DNA of 64,000 bases from Symbiodinium natans (GCA_905221605.1 CAJNDS010000687.1:18501-82500), one strand, 5' to 3'. Counted from the stretch's first letter, positions 29,591-40,317 are shown. Notes: generated from the letters alone by a model not told the origin. A program made the numbers and translations.

Positions 29591-29877
29591 TCGCGTTTAG
29601 GGCTTAAGGCTTGCCAACAACAACTTTGGGCTTAGGCTAAACCCCCACACCCCAAGCCCTGAAATCCAAAAGTCGCAAAACCTATAAGCCTTGAACTCTG
29701 AAAAAAAGATGTAAGCCCGGCATGACAGCCCTAAAGCCCCAAAGCCTTTTAACACGAAAACCTCGCAAACCCAATCATCAGCCATGAAACTCTAGAAGCC
29801 CTAGAGGCCCAAATATAACCATCAAAACAACCTAAACCCTAAACCCCCTTCAAGCCAGAGAGTCCGAGTCCTTCTAC

Positions 29878-29922
29878 CACACCCGAACGTGTAGGGTGCC
29901 CCCGGCGCCAAGAAGGGGACAA
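29878..29922 (-). CDS. Model B, exon 1 (first visible)
   Basis: 45 bp, VPFLAPGAPYTFGC with two leading bases and one trailing base. Acceptor CTTCCATAG, donor GTAGAA. The trailing base is completed by exon 2. Confidence 0.75.
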
Positions 29923-30185
29923 CTATGGAAGGGTTCAGGGTTGAGGGTGTAAGGTTTAGAGAACCGACCATACCTCAAAGACTTACAAGGTCGGTTCTCT
30001 AAGCCTACTGGACTGCAAGGGTACTTTCTTTATGTTTTACATATTTGTTTTTTTCGGGGGGTCAGTATATTTTAGTGCTATTTTGAAAAGCAAGAAAAAA
30101 CATAACATACGAACACCAAATATATGAAGAGGCATCCGGGGACGAAGTCCCGCCCGTGTAACTCCCCCCTCGGCTTACCTAATAA

Positions 30186-30253
30186 GGAGTTCACGAATTA
30201 AGTATGATTTTACTGTTGCAATCAGAACCTACACAAAATTCGTGAACTCCTTC
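30186..30253. repeat. Hairpin in an exon-like region
   Basis: AAGGAGTTCACGAATT and its exact complement AATTCGTGAACTCCTT lie 36 bases apart. The right arm overlaps a minus frame including ASEELLAERGLLKEFTNF with a GTGTAG donor. Confidence 0.7.
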
Positions 30254-30532
30254 AAAAGACCGCGCTCCGCCAGAAGTTCTTCCGAGGCAAGCAAACCCAA
30301 ACCAACATGGAAGAACTAAAAAAATCCAAATCCCATGCAAAAAAGCCAAAGAACATACGAGAAGGCACCTGAACAATTTAACATAATACTTTGGGGATAG
30401 ATCTGCTTACCTCGGAAGAACTTCATGAAAAGAAAAGATATTATTTATGTTAGGCATGCATGCAAACAGTTCATGTGAACACTTCAAGTGGTTCACGAGA
30501 AAAAGAGAAGGCGCTGATAGAGATTTAAAAAC

Positions 30533-30535
<3 letters not shown>

Positions 30536-30620
<85 letters not shown>

Positions 30621-30622
30621 TT
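30536..30622. repeat. TATATG microsatellite
   Basis: About 14 perfect copies of TATATG. Alternating Tyr/Met or Tyr/Val frames over it are meaningless. Confidence 0.95.
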
Positions 30623-30774
30623 ATGTATTTGCATACGTGAATGCATACATGTATATGAGAAAGATATCAAGATGGCGCCAACACAATATGAAATGGCGCC
30701 ACTCAAGACAGCCCTTGAAAAAGTCACTAGGAAGACATCGGCCAGGTGAAACTATGGCGCCACTTGGGTCTTAC

Positions 30775-31022
30775 ATTCCCAGATCTTGCCAGCTCACGTT
30801 TTGCCTGAGGCTGCAGAGCTAGTGCAATGCTATCTTGGAGTAGACCTGGAGGATGAGCTTCGGACGGTGGCTTTCCAAGCTTCTTCGCGGCTTCCTTAAT
30901 TTCCCTGTCAATGCAGACAGGATTGACTGGAAGTGGAGTCTGGCATGCACGGGAACGCGCCTCTCGTTCTCCCGCAGTAGTTCTTTGTACGCGGTCTCTG
31001 ATGATTGGGCTGTCTTCAATGC
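30775..31022 (-). CDS. Long exon with strong donor
   Basis: 248 bp, two bases plus 82 codons, with no in-frame start codon. Includes RACQTPLPVNPVCIDREIKE and AAKKLGKPPSEAHPPGLLQD. Acceptor TAAGCATCAG, donor GTAAGA. The overlapping minus frame beginning KTAQSSETAYKELL and a plus frame are also open, but lack this pair of sites. Confidence 0.65.
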
Positions 31023-31046
31023 CTGATGCTTAGGTCATACTCTCTT

Positions 31047-31415
31047 TTAAGTTTCTTTTGTGGTAAAGGGCAGCGCTGAAGCGGCGTCTGAGGATGTGGC
31101 AAGCTGGATGAGTCGCCAAGGTTCCGTGCCACTGAACTCGGCGTGCAGCAAATGCAGCTTTCTTGTGGCCTGACCAGCAGGAACGCGTTGCATCCTGCAT
31201 GCTGTGAGTGATGTTCTGCGCCTGCTTTTTGGAACTTGTCTTGATCGTTTCTTTCCTGCGCAGAAGCAAGTTGTGAAGTGTTCCAACAATTGAGGAATTG
31301 TTCTTGACTTGCCTTGGGACGAAGACCATGATCCAGTATCTCTGAGCAAATTGAAATCTAGCTGATAAAGCTGTGAGCGAAAGGGCTGACGGAACACGTT
31401 TGCTTCGACGCTCAT
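31047..31415 (-). CDS. Open region, frame unresolved
   Basis: All three minus frames are open for most of 370 bp. The unusual lack of stops suggests coding origin, but I cannot choose a frame. One frame carries SCWSGHKKAAFAARRVQWHG, another EHHSQHAGCNAFLLVRPQES. Confidence 0.35.
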   Translation of the reverse strand: MSVEANVFRQPFRSQLYQLDFNLLRDTGSWSSSQGKSRTIPQLLEHFTTCFCAGKKRSRQVPKSRRRTSLTACRMQRVPAGQATRKLHLLHAEFSGTEPWRLIQLATSSDAASALPFTTKET

Positions 31416-31439
31416 GCTTTCAGCCGAGGATGTAATCGA

Positions 31440-32270
31440 TTACCAATGTGAGGGCCTGGAGGAGGTTAGTAGGTCCAGGGGAGGCTTAAAGGAAGCTAAG
31501 CATGGGGCCCAAAAGCTAAAGGAGATGAAGCCTGGGTTCTCAAGGCTCTAAAGGAGGTGAAACCTGAAGCACTCGGGGGCTCTAAGGGAGGTGAAGGCTG
31601 GAGCTCTCAAGATAAACATCTTCGAAACGTGCCGATGTAAGTGAAACCTGGTCTCTCGCATGGAAGCCAAGCAGGTGAAACTTCCAACTGTTGAAGCATA
31701 TCAAAAAAGGTACAACGGGGAACTATCAGATGGCACCAAAGTACTTGCAACCTGAAACTCACTGGAGCTACCGGTGTCCCTAGAGAAGGTGGAACCTGGA
31801 GCTCTCGGGGTGCTTAGAGGAGGTGAAACCTGAAACTTTTCAAGGAATATTTTTCGGAGAAGCCTTGAGCTCTCGGAGGCCCTAAAGGAGGTGAAGCCTG
31901 GAGCTCTCGGGGGCCCGAAAGAGGCCTAAAGGAGGTGAAGCCTGCAGCTCTCGGGGCCCTAAAGGAGGTGAAGCCTGGAGGTCTCGGGGGGCCAGAGGTG
32001 AAGAAAGCAGCCCTTGGAGGCTAAAAGGAGGGGAAGTCTGGAGTCCCGCGTTTTGCTGGGCCTAAAGGAGGGAAGCCTGGACCTCTCGGGAGGCCTAAGC
32101 CTGGAGCTTGCGGGGCGCCTAAAGGAGGCGAATGCAAAGTGAAGTCTGGAGCTTTCGGGCGGGCTTCTTACAGGGGGCCTGAAAGAAGCTTTAAAGGAGC
32201 TTAAGCCTGGAGGCTCTATAGGAGGTTAAGCCTGGAGGCTGAGAGGGCCTAGAAGAGGTGAAGGCTGGAT
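31440..32270 (+). repeat. Degenerate minisatellite, ~33-40 bp unit
   Basis: Some 20 imperfect copies of a CTAAAGGAGGTGAAGCCTGG / AGCTCTCGGGGGC unit, with spacers of varying length. It has no telomere repeats. Confidence 0.9.
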
Positions 32271-32470
32271 GGGCGCAGCTGTTTGGGTGTCTGGACTTGA
32301 GGGTGCTGGGTTTGGGGTGATCCATGCAAGGGGCTCTTCCCATTCTTTTCACTGCGTCGCGCTTTCTCGCCCGTGCAGGAGATCGTTTCATTATCGCGGC
32401 TTCCTCAGGATGTCAGGCATCATGGTTTGCTGTAATGTTTCACTGGCAGTCGCAGTGACAATTGGATGAA

Positions 32471-32788
32471 CTATGACTGCAACTTGTTCCGCTGACCAAG
32501 ATGCTTTAACTCCTCGTCCATCCAGTGCCTAGACAAGCAAGCATGATGCAACTGCAGAAATCGGTCGCATTGTTTTGAGACTTTGGGACGGGGGCGCCTC
32601 AGCCTTTTGCGAATGAGCGCACGGAGTTCCTCGGTAGCCGCTTCCATTAATGCCTGCAGCGACGCTGCCGTCAAGGTTGCAAGCTTTGGGGTGAAGCAGT
32701 ATACTTTGTCGGCCTTTTGGTTGAGCGAGACCATATACGGTCCGAGGTGTAGGTGGGCGTGTATCCATCTCGCATATAGTTGCTGCAC
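32471..32788 (-). CDS. Open frame of 105 codons
   Basis: An ATG frame without interruption, including RALIRKRLRRPRPKVSKQCD. The opposite strand and another minus frame are also open for about 100 codons. Codon bias is weak; unrecognised. Confidence 0.3.
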   Translation of the reverse strand: MQQLYARWIHAHLHLGPYMVSLNQKADKVYCFTPKLATLTAASLQALMEAATEELRALIRKRLRRPRPKVSKQCDRFLQLHHACLSRHWMDEELKHLGQRNKLQS

Positions 32789-32841
32789 CTGGCAGAAGAG
32801 TGCTTCGTGCCAGCATCTTCACGTGCTCAATCTTCAGCCTC

Positions 32842-33165
32842 TTTGGGACTCAGGGATCGGCGGTTCAGCGCCATGCTTGCCTGCGGTTGCACAGGGCTAC
32901 ACTGACAGGTTGAAGCGTGCCAATCACAGCCGAGGGCGGTACTCTTGAGCCACGATGGGGCATTGACCTTATAGACAGACGCATCCATGCACCATGCAGA
33001 GTATCGCTAGAATTTCAGGCAGCGGCCATGAGGTGCTACCAAAGACCACCTGCCATGACCACGCTAAACAACAGAAAGACGTGTCCTCGCACATCAAAAC
33101 ATCAAAATCCTCAGGCAGCCAACCAGACCATCTTGGCGATTAACCTGCCAATTATAGAGAACCGA
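32842..33165 (+). repeat. Long direct repeat, copy 1
   Basis: 324 bp, about 97% identical to 33,717-34,038; differences are a 2-base indel and about nine substitutions. The copies are 551 bp apart in the same orientation, like LTRs of a very short element or a tandem duplication. A plus frame including VSLEFQAAAMRCYQRPPAMT is in both. Confidence 0.95.
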
Positions 33166-33275
33166 TTCCTAATGCACTTGTTTGTTGGGACGCCACGCCT
33201 CCCCACACAAACATTTTGGGAATAAAGTGAAAATCGCTCCGATAAAATCACAAAAAGAGGAACCAATGAGAGAGC

Positions 33276-33296
33276 GAGAAACTCTCTCTCGCTCTT

Positions 33297-33327
<31 letters not shown>
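33276..33327. repeat. CT/AC microsatellite
   Basis: CTCTCT interrupted by TT, ending in ACACAC. It lies between the two long direct repeats. Confidence 0.9.
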
Positions 33328-33716
33328 ACAGAAACCAATCACGCTCGCACGACGCACCGCTCCCTTTTTTTGACATGCGCGCGGCTGCGTGCGGAGAAAA
33401 GGCGCTACTGAAAGCAGCCTTCTAAAATTGCAAAAGAAAAGTTGAATTCAGCAAAAGATAATTAGGGTGGGCGGTTATGTGGTACCACCACCCGCAAACC
33501 CAGGAGTTTGCCTCTACAAAACCAAAAGCTCACCTAAACGATTGCAACAGAAAGCTAGAACCAACTCTGTTTGCAGCTACCAGAACCCAACAGCAAGAAA
33601 GACCTAGGCAAACTCCCGGGGGCGGGTCACCCGTGACACGTTATGGCTATGCAAAACTAGTGCCCAAAAGAGTAGATACAGTATAGTCTAAGATCTCTAC
33701 ACTATAAGCAAGCCCT

Positions 33717-34038
33717 TTTGGGACTCAGGGATCGGCGATTCAGCGCCATGCTTGCCTGCGGTTGCAAAGGGCTACAATGACAGGTTGAAGCGCGCCAATC
33801 ACAGCCGAGGGCGGTACTCTTGAGCCACGATGGGGCATTGACCTTAGACAGACGCATCCATGCACCATGCAGAGTATCGCTAGAATTTCAGGCAACGGCC
33901 ATGAGGTGCTACCAAAGACCACCTGCCATGACCACGCTAAACAACAGAAAGACGTGTCCTCGCACATCAAAACATCAAAATCCTCAGGCAGCCAACCAGA
34001 CCATCTTGGCGATTAACCTGCCAATTATAGAGAACCGA
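33717..34038 (+). repeat. Long direct repeat, copy 2
   Basis: 322 bp partner of 32,842-33,165. After it, unique sequence continues. No 5'-TG...CA-3' ends or primer-binding site were seen, so an LTR interpretation is weak. Confidence 0.95.
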
Positions 34039-34559
34039 ACTTTTGCTCACGACATGCTCACGACAGATGCTCAACAAAATGATCACACCTTCTCCGACAT
34101 AAAGCCTGATCCTCAAAAGGCAACAAAGCCTAAACTCCCCAACTGCCCCGACATCGCTCAGAGCAGCTGTGCCTTCCAGCTGGGATGAGTTGCCACCATC
34201 CCGCGCGTTGTCTGCCTTGATAAAGAAATAGCTATAGACCTCCGAGGCAATTTACCGGAGTCCGAAGTGCCAAAGAACATCTGAAGACCTGGAGACAGTT
34301 TTCGTGGCGTTCCGCATTCGGCTTTACATTGGGATCTAGGCTTCCGGACGGTTCGGACGCAAGCCTCGAGTAATATCCATGCCATCTCAGGTTAAGGCCT
34401 GATCGAGGGCGATTCTTATTACCTTCTGCGGCCAAGTGCACTTTCAATTCAATCACGTTTGGGCTACTGAAGTCCCCAACCGTTCGGCTGCATGTTTCAA
34501 TTGTAAAGGATTTACGACCGGGATTTTGGCAAGGACGAGATAGTGAATCAAAATCTCTA

Positions 34560-35076
34560 GAGTTCAAATTTTGAAGATCTGGGAATCTCTGGATATCTGA
34601 TCAAATTCTCCAAAATTGAAATATTGAAGATCTGGGGATCTTTGGATATCGAATCAAAATCTCTAGAATTCCATTTTTGAAGGTCTGATGATCTTTGGAT
34701 CTCGATAAAAATCTCAGATTTGAAATATTGAAGGTCTGGGAATCTCTGAATATTGAATCAAAACCTCTAGAATTCAATTTTTGAAGGTCTGGGATCTGGA
34801 TATTTAATCAAAACCTCTAAAATTCAATTTTTCAAGGTTTGGGAATTTCTTGATATCTGACCAAAATCTTCAGATTTCAAAGTTTGAAGATTTGATGACT
34901 TCTTCATATCTGATTAGGAATTGGAGTATTGAAGGTCTAGGAATCTCTGAATATTTGATTAAATATCGCCAGAATTCAAATTTTGAAGGATTTGGATTTG
35001 GAGTCTCTGGATATCTGATCAAAACCTCCAAAATTGAAATTTTGAAGGTCTGGGAATCTTTGGATATATAATTCAA
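34560..35076. repeat. ~62-bp tandem repeat, possibly coding
   Basis: Eight or so copies of a unit with GAAGGTCTGGGAATCT, TGGATATCTGATCAAAA and TTCAAATTT. On the minus strand the unit length (about 21 codons) lets part of it stay open and read as an LIRYxExPxPS peptide repeat from 35,076 to 34,870. AT-rich, unlike the exon islands. Confidence 0.9.
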
Positions 35077-35079
35077 CAG

Positions 35080-35120
35080 GAGAAAAGCGAGGATGCTGAC
35101 GGCAACTATGTTCGGCTGCG
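35080..35120 (+). CDS. Micro-exon, plus strand
   Basis: 41 bp, EKSEDADGNYVRL plus two bases, between acceptor ATTCAACAG and donor GTGTTA. A minus frame joined to the neighbouring repeat is an alternative. Confidence 0.4.
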
Positions 35121-35342
35121 GTGTTAGATGCCAAAGCCCACAGATTCCTGAGCCAACTTGAGCCCGACTACACCTGAGCTTTAGGGTTCAGGGCTTTGTG
35201 CCTAGGGTTACTAAGGTTATTAGGGCTGCTAGGCTGCTAGGGTTGCTATGGTGAAAAGGCTTACTTGGGTTACAAGGGTTACCAGGGTTACTAGGGTTTG
35301 GGGTTTGGGGTTTGGGGTTTAGGGTTTAAGGTTTGGGTTTCC

Positions 35343-35395
35343 AAGTGGCCTGGATCAGCTTGTCCGCAAGCTTCTGCTTCCAGGACCTGGGCTGT
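35343..35395 (-). CDS. Exon
   Basis: PRSWKQKLADKLIQATW after acceptor CACTCTCACAG; every codon but two ends in G or C. A plus frame with a GTGAGA donor competes. Confidence 0.5.
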
Positions 35396-35419
35396 GAGAG
35401 TGGGTTTTGGGGGAACTTC

Positions 35420-37045
35420 CGAGTCATAGAGTCTAGGATTTAGGGTTTGGGGTTTAGGGATTGGGGTTTAGGATTTAGGGTTTGGGGTTTAGGGATTAGG
35501 GTTTGGAATTTGGGGTTCTGGGTTTAGGGATGAGGGTTGCGGCATTAGGGCCGTTAGGGCTTAGGGTTTCGGGATGAAGGTTTCGGAGCGACCAAGAAAT
35601 TCACTGCACATCCTCTTCTGACGGTGGCTGGGATTAGGTTAGCAAAGTGAAGTTTAGGCATATTCATGGTGCCTTGATTGAGGCTTGATTGAGGCTTGGT
35701 GCATTTTAAATATTGGCAACACATGTACGTACCCTTGTATCAAGCTTAAGAAGTTACTATACATCTGAAAAGATTTCCCATGAGCGAACTTTGCAGCAAA
35801 AAAAGAGACTGCCGCCAATACCAAGCTTGGCAGCCCAGGAACCTTGAACCCTAAACCCTAAACCCCTTCATAACGGCGCCCTCTTCGGTGGTGGTTGCGA
35901 TTTTGAGGGGACCCCAAAACCCAAAAGTGCAAAAGGCTACCGCTGGGCTGCCAAGTACCCAACCCTACATCCTAAACCCTATAAACCCTCTACACCCTGA
36001 ACCTAAACCCAAAACCCTAAACACTAAACCCTAAACCCCGAAACCCCTAACCCACCCCTCAACCCGCACATTAGGGGGATGGGATTGTTGTCAACAGCTG
36101 CCCAGTGGCAGCCTCCACTTGCTCGACTGGCGGTGCAGGTTGTAGCCTTCTTTTCGGTTTTAAGGGCTTGGGGTTCAGGGCTCAGGGTTTAGGGTTAAGG
36201 GTCTAGGGTGGTTTTAAGGGCTTGGTTTGGGGATTGCGTTGGGGCTTTAGTTTGCTTGGTCTTAAAGTCTTAAAGCGGGCTTTAGGGTGTTTGGAGGTGT
36301 TAGAGTGTGTGAGGCGTTGGAGTTTCAGGGTTTTAGGGCTTTAGGGCATCGAGGGTTTGGGTTTTCCAGGATTCTACCCTATAATCCAGCGGTTCCAACC
36401 TACAAAATATACTAGGTTTGGGTTGTGAGGGTGGCCTTGCTGCTGGTTCTGGGTTTTGGGGTTTGGGGGCTTAAGGGCGTTTAAATTAAAGGCCGTTGCT
36501 TAGATTGCAGCTGAGGGTTTCAAGTAGCTCCTAACCCCTTTCGTTCTGTGCTATTACGTACTCTTATTTGATTGCGATCGTGCAAGATGAGATACAGTTA
36601 GACAGTAGTATATGTTATATTATATAGTACACCATGAACTTGTATTATATTATCCTATGTTATACTATATTAAACTATATGATTACTATATTATACTATA
36701 CTGTACTATATTATACTATACTACACTACTACACTACACTACACTACACTACACTACACTACACTACACTACACTACACTATACTATACTATACTATACT
36801 ATACTATATATTATAGTATAGCGTCATATATATATATACACATAGCAGTAGCTTGTTAAAGTTAGTATTATGGACGTTGAAGTAGCAATACAAACCATTA
36901 CAAACCAATAGAAAGGTTGCTCTATTGCTATGTACTGTTGCATGATACTATCCATGTATATATATATATATATGTATATTGTCTTGCTAATCCTATTATA
37001 TATTATATTGTCTGATAGAAGCATGTATGTTCTTGGGGCTGAATC
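35420..37045. other. Mostly non-coding spacer
   Basis: Contains TTTAGGG variants, a family 6-like unit at 35,823-35,975, one short minus exon candidate (NLHRQSSKWRLPLGSC, about 36,090-36,148) and microsatellites: CACTA x15 at 36,720-36,782 and TA runs at 36,825 and 36,955. Confidence 0.6.
36720..36815. repeat. CACTA then TACTA microsatellite
   Basis: ACACT pentamers pass into ATACT pentamers. Pentamer arrays next to TA-rich DNA. Confidence 0.95.
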
Positions 37046-37048
37046 TAC

Positions 37049-37152
37049 AGTAGCCAAGCTGCAAGTCATGATGGCGCTTGGATCCACCCCGGGGGCCACC
37101 GATGCCAGCCATGGGTGTGACGAAAGCGCGCCCTGGTTCTCGTTGTTGAAGC
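37049..37152 (-). CDS. Exon
   Basis: 104 bp, two bases plus 34 codons: FNNENQGALSSHPWLASVAP and GVDPSAIMTCSLAT. Acceptor CGATAAAG, donor GTAGAT. High GC-ending bias. Confidence 0.65.
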
Positions 37153-37351
37153 CTTTATCGGTCAGATTTTAGGGTAAAGGGTTTAGGGCCAAAGTTTAGG
37201 GTTGGGGGGGTGGGGTCAGGGTTTCTGGGGCTTTTCGTTCAGCCACATGCCAACGGCCAAACCCAGCTTGTGCCAGAATACTCTAACCCCTAAACCCTAA
37301 GCCCTAAACCCTGAACCCTAAACCCTAAACCCTAAACCCTAAACCCTAAAC

Positions 37352-37481
37352 CCTTGGCAGAGGCCGAGGCCTGCGGGTGCTCCCTCTGCATAGAGCACGT
37401 CTTCGGCTTGGCAGGTGTGGCCTGGGTCCGCCAGGCGAGCGCCGGCCACCAGCTCTGCCACCAAGGAGGCGATGATGAAGC
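37352..37481 (-). CDS. Exon
   Basis: 130 bp, 42 codons: FIIASLVAELVAGARLADPG, then HTCQAEDVLYAEGAPAGLGL. Acceptor CTATTGTAAG, donor GTTTAG. Almost perfect GC-ending bias. The link to 37,049-37,152 needs a GC donor or an AG|G ambiguity. Unrecognised. Confidence 0.7.
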
Positions 37482-37593
37482 CTTACAATAGGGTTTAGGG
37501 TTTAGGGTTTAGGGTCTATCGGGTTTAGGGGGTTTAGGGGGTTTAGGGGGTTTAGGATACGCGTGAATCATGTTGAATAATTGAGGGCGCGCG

Positions 37594-37806
37594 CTAGGTA
37601 GCCTGCACGCATCCCCCCCCCCCCGGCATCTTCACATGTTCGATGGCATAGCTGAGGACTGAGGGCGGCGCGATGGGAACTCTGCATTTTGGCAGACAAA
37701 TTGCTTTAAAACAATTGCTCACTTGAGCAGCAAGCTGCACCACAGAAAGAAGCGTTCTCAGCAAGCGAACTGGCATGAAATGTAAGGCTCTAGACGAGGG
37801 GCCCAC
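37594..37806 (-). CDS. Open frame, possible exon
   Basis: About 70 codons, including TLLSVVQLAAQVSNCFKAIC, ending in TAG. Hydrophobic and plausible, but with weaker codon bias. Confidence 0.35.
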   Translation of the reverse strand: MGPSSRALHFMPVRLLRTLLSVVQLAAQVSNCFKAICLPKCRVPIAPPSVLSYAIEHVKMPGGGGCVQAT

Positions 37807-37854
37807 CCAAACGATCAGGGCCCTAAACCCTAAACCCTAAATAACAAATAACCC

Positions 37855-37922
37855 TAAACCCTAAACCCTAAACCCTAAACCCTAAACCCTAAACCCTAAA
37901 CCCTAAACCCTAAACCCTAAAC
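37855..37922 (-). repeat. CCCTAAA array
   Basis: About nine perfect units. Confidence 0.95.
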
Positions 37923-38117
37923 GAAGCGGCAGCGGCTTGGACACTCCTTTGCTTACTTGCTTCGGGCCTCAGCTTTGGGGTTTGGGTTTGTGATGTTTTG
38001 TAACTCTCAACCCTCAACCCTAAGCCTAAACCCTAAATCCTAAACCCTAGACCCTAAACCCGAAACCCTAAATTCAAATCCTAAACCCTAAACCCTAAAG
38101 CCTACGCCCTAAACCCC

Positions 38118-38189
38118 GAGAGCCTCCCTCCAGGGCATCACCAGCGCTTTGAGCAACAACTCGAGCTCGGAGGCCTGTTGGAAACATCG
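38118..38189 (-). CDS. Exon, leucine-rich helix
   Basis: 24 codons, RCFQQASELELLLKALVMPW and REAL, after a TTAG acceptor at a TTTAGGG edge; donor near GTTTAG or an internal GTGATG. Confidence 0.6.
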
Positions 38190-38409
38190 CTTAGGGTTTT
38201 GGGGTTTAGGGTTTAGAGAGCTTGGTGGTTTTGTGGTTTTGGGGTAGATGGGGTTCATAGAGTCTAGATTTTGTGGGTTTAATGATTGTGAGGCTTAGGG
38301 CTTTAGGGGGTTTGGGGGACGGGGTGCGCCGCTGTTAACTAGTGGGAGCCGAGATGCTGGTGCGCCTGCTATCGTATAGCCTATAAACCCCACACTCTAG
38401 GTCCAAAAG

Positions 38410-38620
38410 CCATTGCCCTGTGCACTGGCCTGGAAAGCTTGCGCAATCTGCGGCTGCAGCGGGTCCCCTTGCAGAGAGCCTTCAGACATCTCCTGCAGCA
38501 GGCCAAGCAAGCTTCACTCTTTTGGCATCAATGCTCGCTGCTGTGGGACCCATCCACGGATTCCCCTTCGCACCAGAAAATGGATACTTATGCAAGATAG
38601 GGTTGTTCGTATGTGTGGTT
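38410..38620. CDS. Exon island, strand unresolved
   Basis: Plus frame includes CTGLESLRNLRLQRVPLQRA; minus frame includes LLQEMSEGSLQGDPLQPQIA. Both have GC-ending codons and plausible acceptors (CCAAAAG and AGTGAAG). One is real, I think; I cannot decide which. Confidence 0.4.
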
Positions 38621-38890
38621 TGAGGTGTAAGGCCCGTTGCATGCTGAGCAAGGAAGCAGGGTTTAGATTTTGGGTGTGTAGAAAGCCTCATCGACTCATC
38701 GACCGATGCAATGCAGGGGAACATGATCTCCGACATTTCATAAGCCCTACCCGTCCTGACTAAACCCTCAGAAGCCCTTAGCCCTAAACCCTCAGAACAC
38801 CCTAAACCCTCAACAAACCCTGAACCCTAAACCCTCCGAAGCCCTATTTTGCAAGCCACATATTCCCAGAAACCCCCTTAGTCGTAAGCT

Positions 38891-39142
38891 CTAAGGGCTG
38901 CCACATGGTCCCTTAGCATGGGTCCTTCAAAGGGGGCCCCTTATGTACCCATCATATACCCTATACAAAGTTTGGGCCCATACGTCAGAACCCGTTAAAT
39001 TAAAGGAGGTTGGGGACCATATTAAGGGTCCATATGGGGGTTTTTGCGAAAAGAAGGTACCCCTAATAGAAGCCCAAATAGTAGGATTCCCGTTTCGTAA
39101 GGACCCTAACAAGGTACCCCTCTTTTTCGTAAACCCCCATAG
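38891..39142. mobile_element. Family 3 element abutting a family 4 element
   Basis: 38,891-39,035 begins CTAAGGGCTGCCACATGGTC and ends GGGACCATATTAAGGGTCCA (family 3). 39,033-39,142 begins TATGGGGGTTTTTGCGAAAA and ends TTTTTCGTAAACCCCCATAG (family 4). The two meet at the shared CATATG. Confidence 0.65.
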
Positions 39143-39219
39143 AACTCCCCTTAGATTCCCAGAAACCCTCTAAACCCTAAACCCTAAACCCTCAAAACCC
39201 TAAACCCTAAACCCTTAAC

Positions 39220-39287
39220 CCCAAGCGGTCCTCCTCGAGCTTCTCGGGTACAGCTGGCGAAGCGCTGCCGCCCTTGCACGAGGAGTA
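39220..39287 (-). CDS. Exon
   Basis: 68 bp, 22 codons plus two bases: YSSCKGGSASPAVPEKLEED and RL. Acceptor AACGCCCCCAG, donor GTTAAG. A T-run at 39,306-39,338 lies 20 bp upstream, as A-run in sense. Confidence 0.65.
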
Positions 39288-39303
39288 CTGGGGGCGTTCT
39301 CTA

Positions 39304-39305
<2 letters not shown>

Positions 39306-39338
<33 letters not shown>
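39306..39338. repeat. Homopolymer T33
   Basis: 33 consecutive T. On the minus strand it is poly(A), possibly a retrotransposition scar or slippage. Confidence 0.9.
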
Positions 39339-39714
39339 CTGGGGTCCGCGTTACAGGGTTTAGGGTTAGGCAGGGTTTGGGGTTTAGGGCTTAGGGTTTA
39401 GGGTTTAGGGCTTAGGGTTTAGGGTGTAGGGGTTTCATGCTTGGGGTTAAGGCCTTGTGGGGTCTAGTGTTCCATAGGCCCTCAGAAGTGACATTAATTT
39501 AGTGAACTGCTCGCTGGCAGTTCACCTCGACGTGGGGAAGCTAAGTGGTGTTCGAGGTAACTCCTGTGGTGAATGGAATCTACCAGCAGTACTTGCAACA
39601 GCAACAAAAACCCGCAGTAAACGTAATAAAAATATTAACAGTAATTACAAGAACAACAGTGACAGTAGTAGCAGTCGTGGCAGTAGTAGCAATACCTAAC
39701 AACAACGCTAAGGT

Positions 39715-39795
39715 TGGGGTGCAGCATTTGGAGCTTGCCGAGGGAGAGCTCGTGGCTGTCTCCTCTTACATCCAGAGAGATCAGTACCTCCAAGT
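39715..39795 (-). CDS. Exon-like, strand ambiguous
   Basis: Minus codons VLISLDVRGDSHELSLGKLQ and MLHPNLS with strong bias. The plus strand has HLELAEGELVAVSSYIQRDQ between acceptor GGGTGCAG and donor GTATGG. Confidence 0.4.
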
Positions 39796-40049
39796 ATGGA
39801 CCTAAGCCTTAAACCCTGGGCCCTAAACCCTGAGGCCTCATAAGGGACTCATAGGGATCCCTCTCGAGCTTAAGCTACATTCCTTCACTAAGGGGCCCTG
39901 GGGGCCCTGTCGGTACCTCCCTGTCTCTGAGGCCATCCCTGATTCTCTCTCGTGTAAGTTGTCTCTGAGTCCATGAGCTGTTTAGGGTTTAGGGTGTAGG
40001 GTTCAGGGTTCAGGGTGGGTTCTGAACCCTACAACTTCGTTTTCTTCAC

Positions 40050-40102
40050 GTTGCCTCGGATTGCGAGTGGTCTGAGACCTGATCCTCGGCCACCGCCGCC
40101 CC
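40050..40102 (-). CDS. Exon
   Basis: 53 bp, GAAVAEDQVSDHSQSEA plus two bases. Acceptor CCTCCAGCAG, donor GTGAAG. Complete codon bias. Confidence 0.6.
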
Positions 40103-40220
40103 CTGCTGGAGGGTTTATATGGGGAGCGCTCTAAATTATGGTCTTTGGGGTCAGCAACCCCAATAGAGACCACAACAGCATCTTTCAAACCCAGGGTTGG
40201 CCTCACAATCCCACCAAAAA

Positions 40221-40312
40221 CCCCTCAGAAGAAGTCGGGGCGGCGGAGTCTGGGATGTAGGGTTGCTGCGCTTGTGCATCGCGGAAGGGAGTGTTGAGGG
40301 ATCAAGGAAGCC
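40221..40312 (-). CDS. Possible terminal exon
   Basis: After acceptor AGGCGTAG: SLIPQHSLPRCTSAATLHPR and LRRPDFF, then TGA. Moderate bias. Confidence 0.45.
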
Positions 40313-40317
40313 ACTAC

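Noticed and set aside
30447-30749. 100-codon ORFs over the TATATG microsatellite
   Set aside because: Tyr/Val and Tyr/Met alternation simply translates the hexamer.
30784-30899. Plus-strand terminal exon
   Set aside because: Plausible by sequence, but it is antisense to the 248-bp minus exon with acceptor TAAGCATCAG and donor GTAAGA, whose length fits its phase.
32842-34038. LTR retrotransposon
   Set aside because: The centre is only 551 bp, with no reverse transcriptase, integrase, primer-binding site or TG/CA ends.
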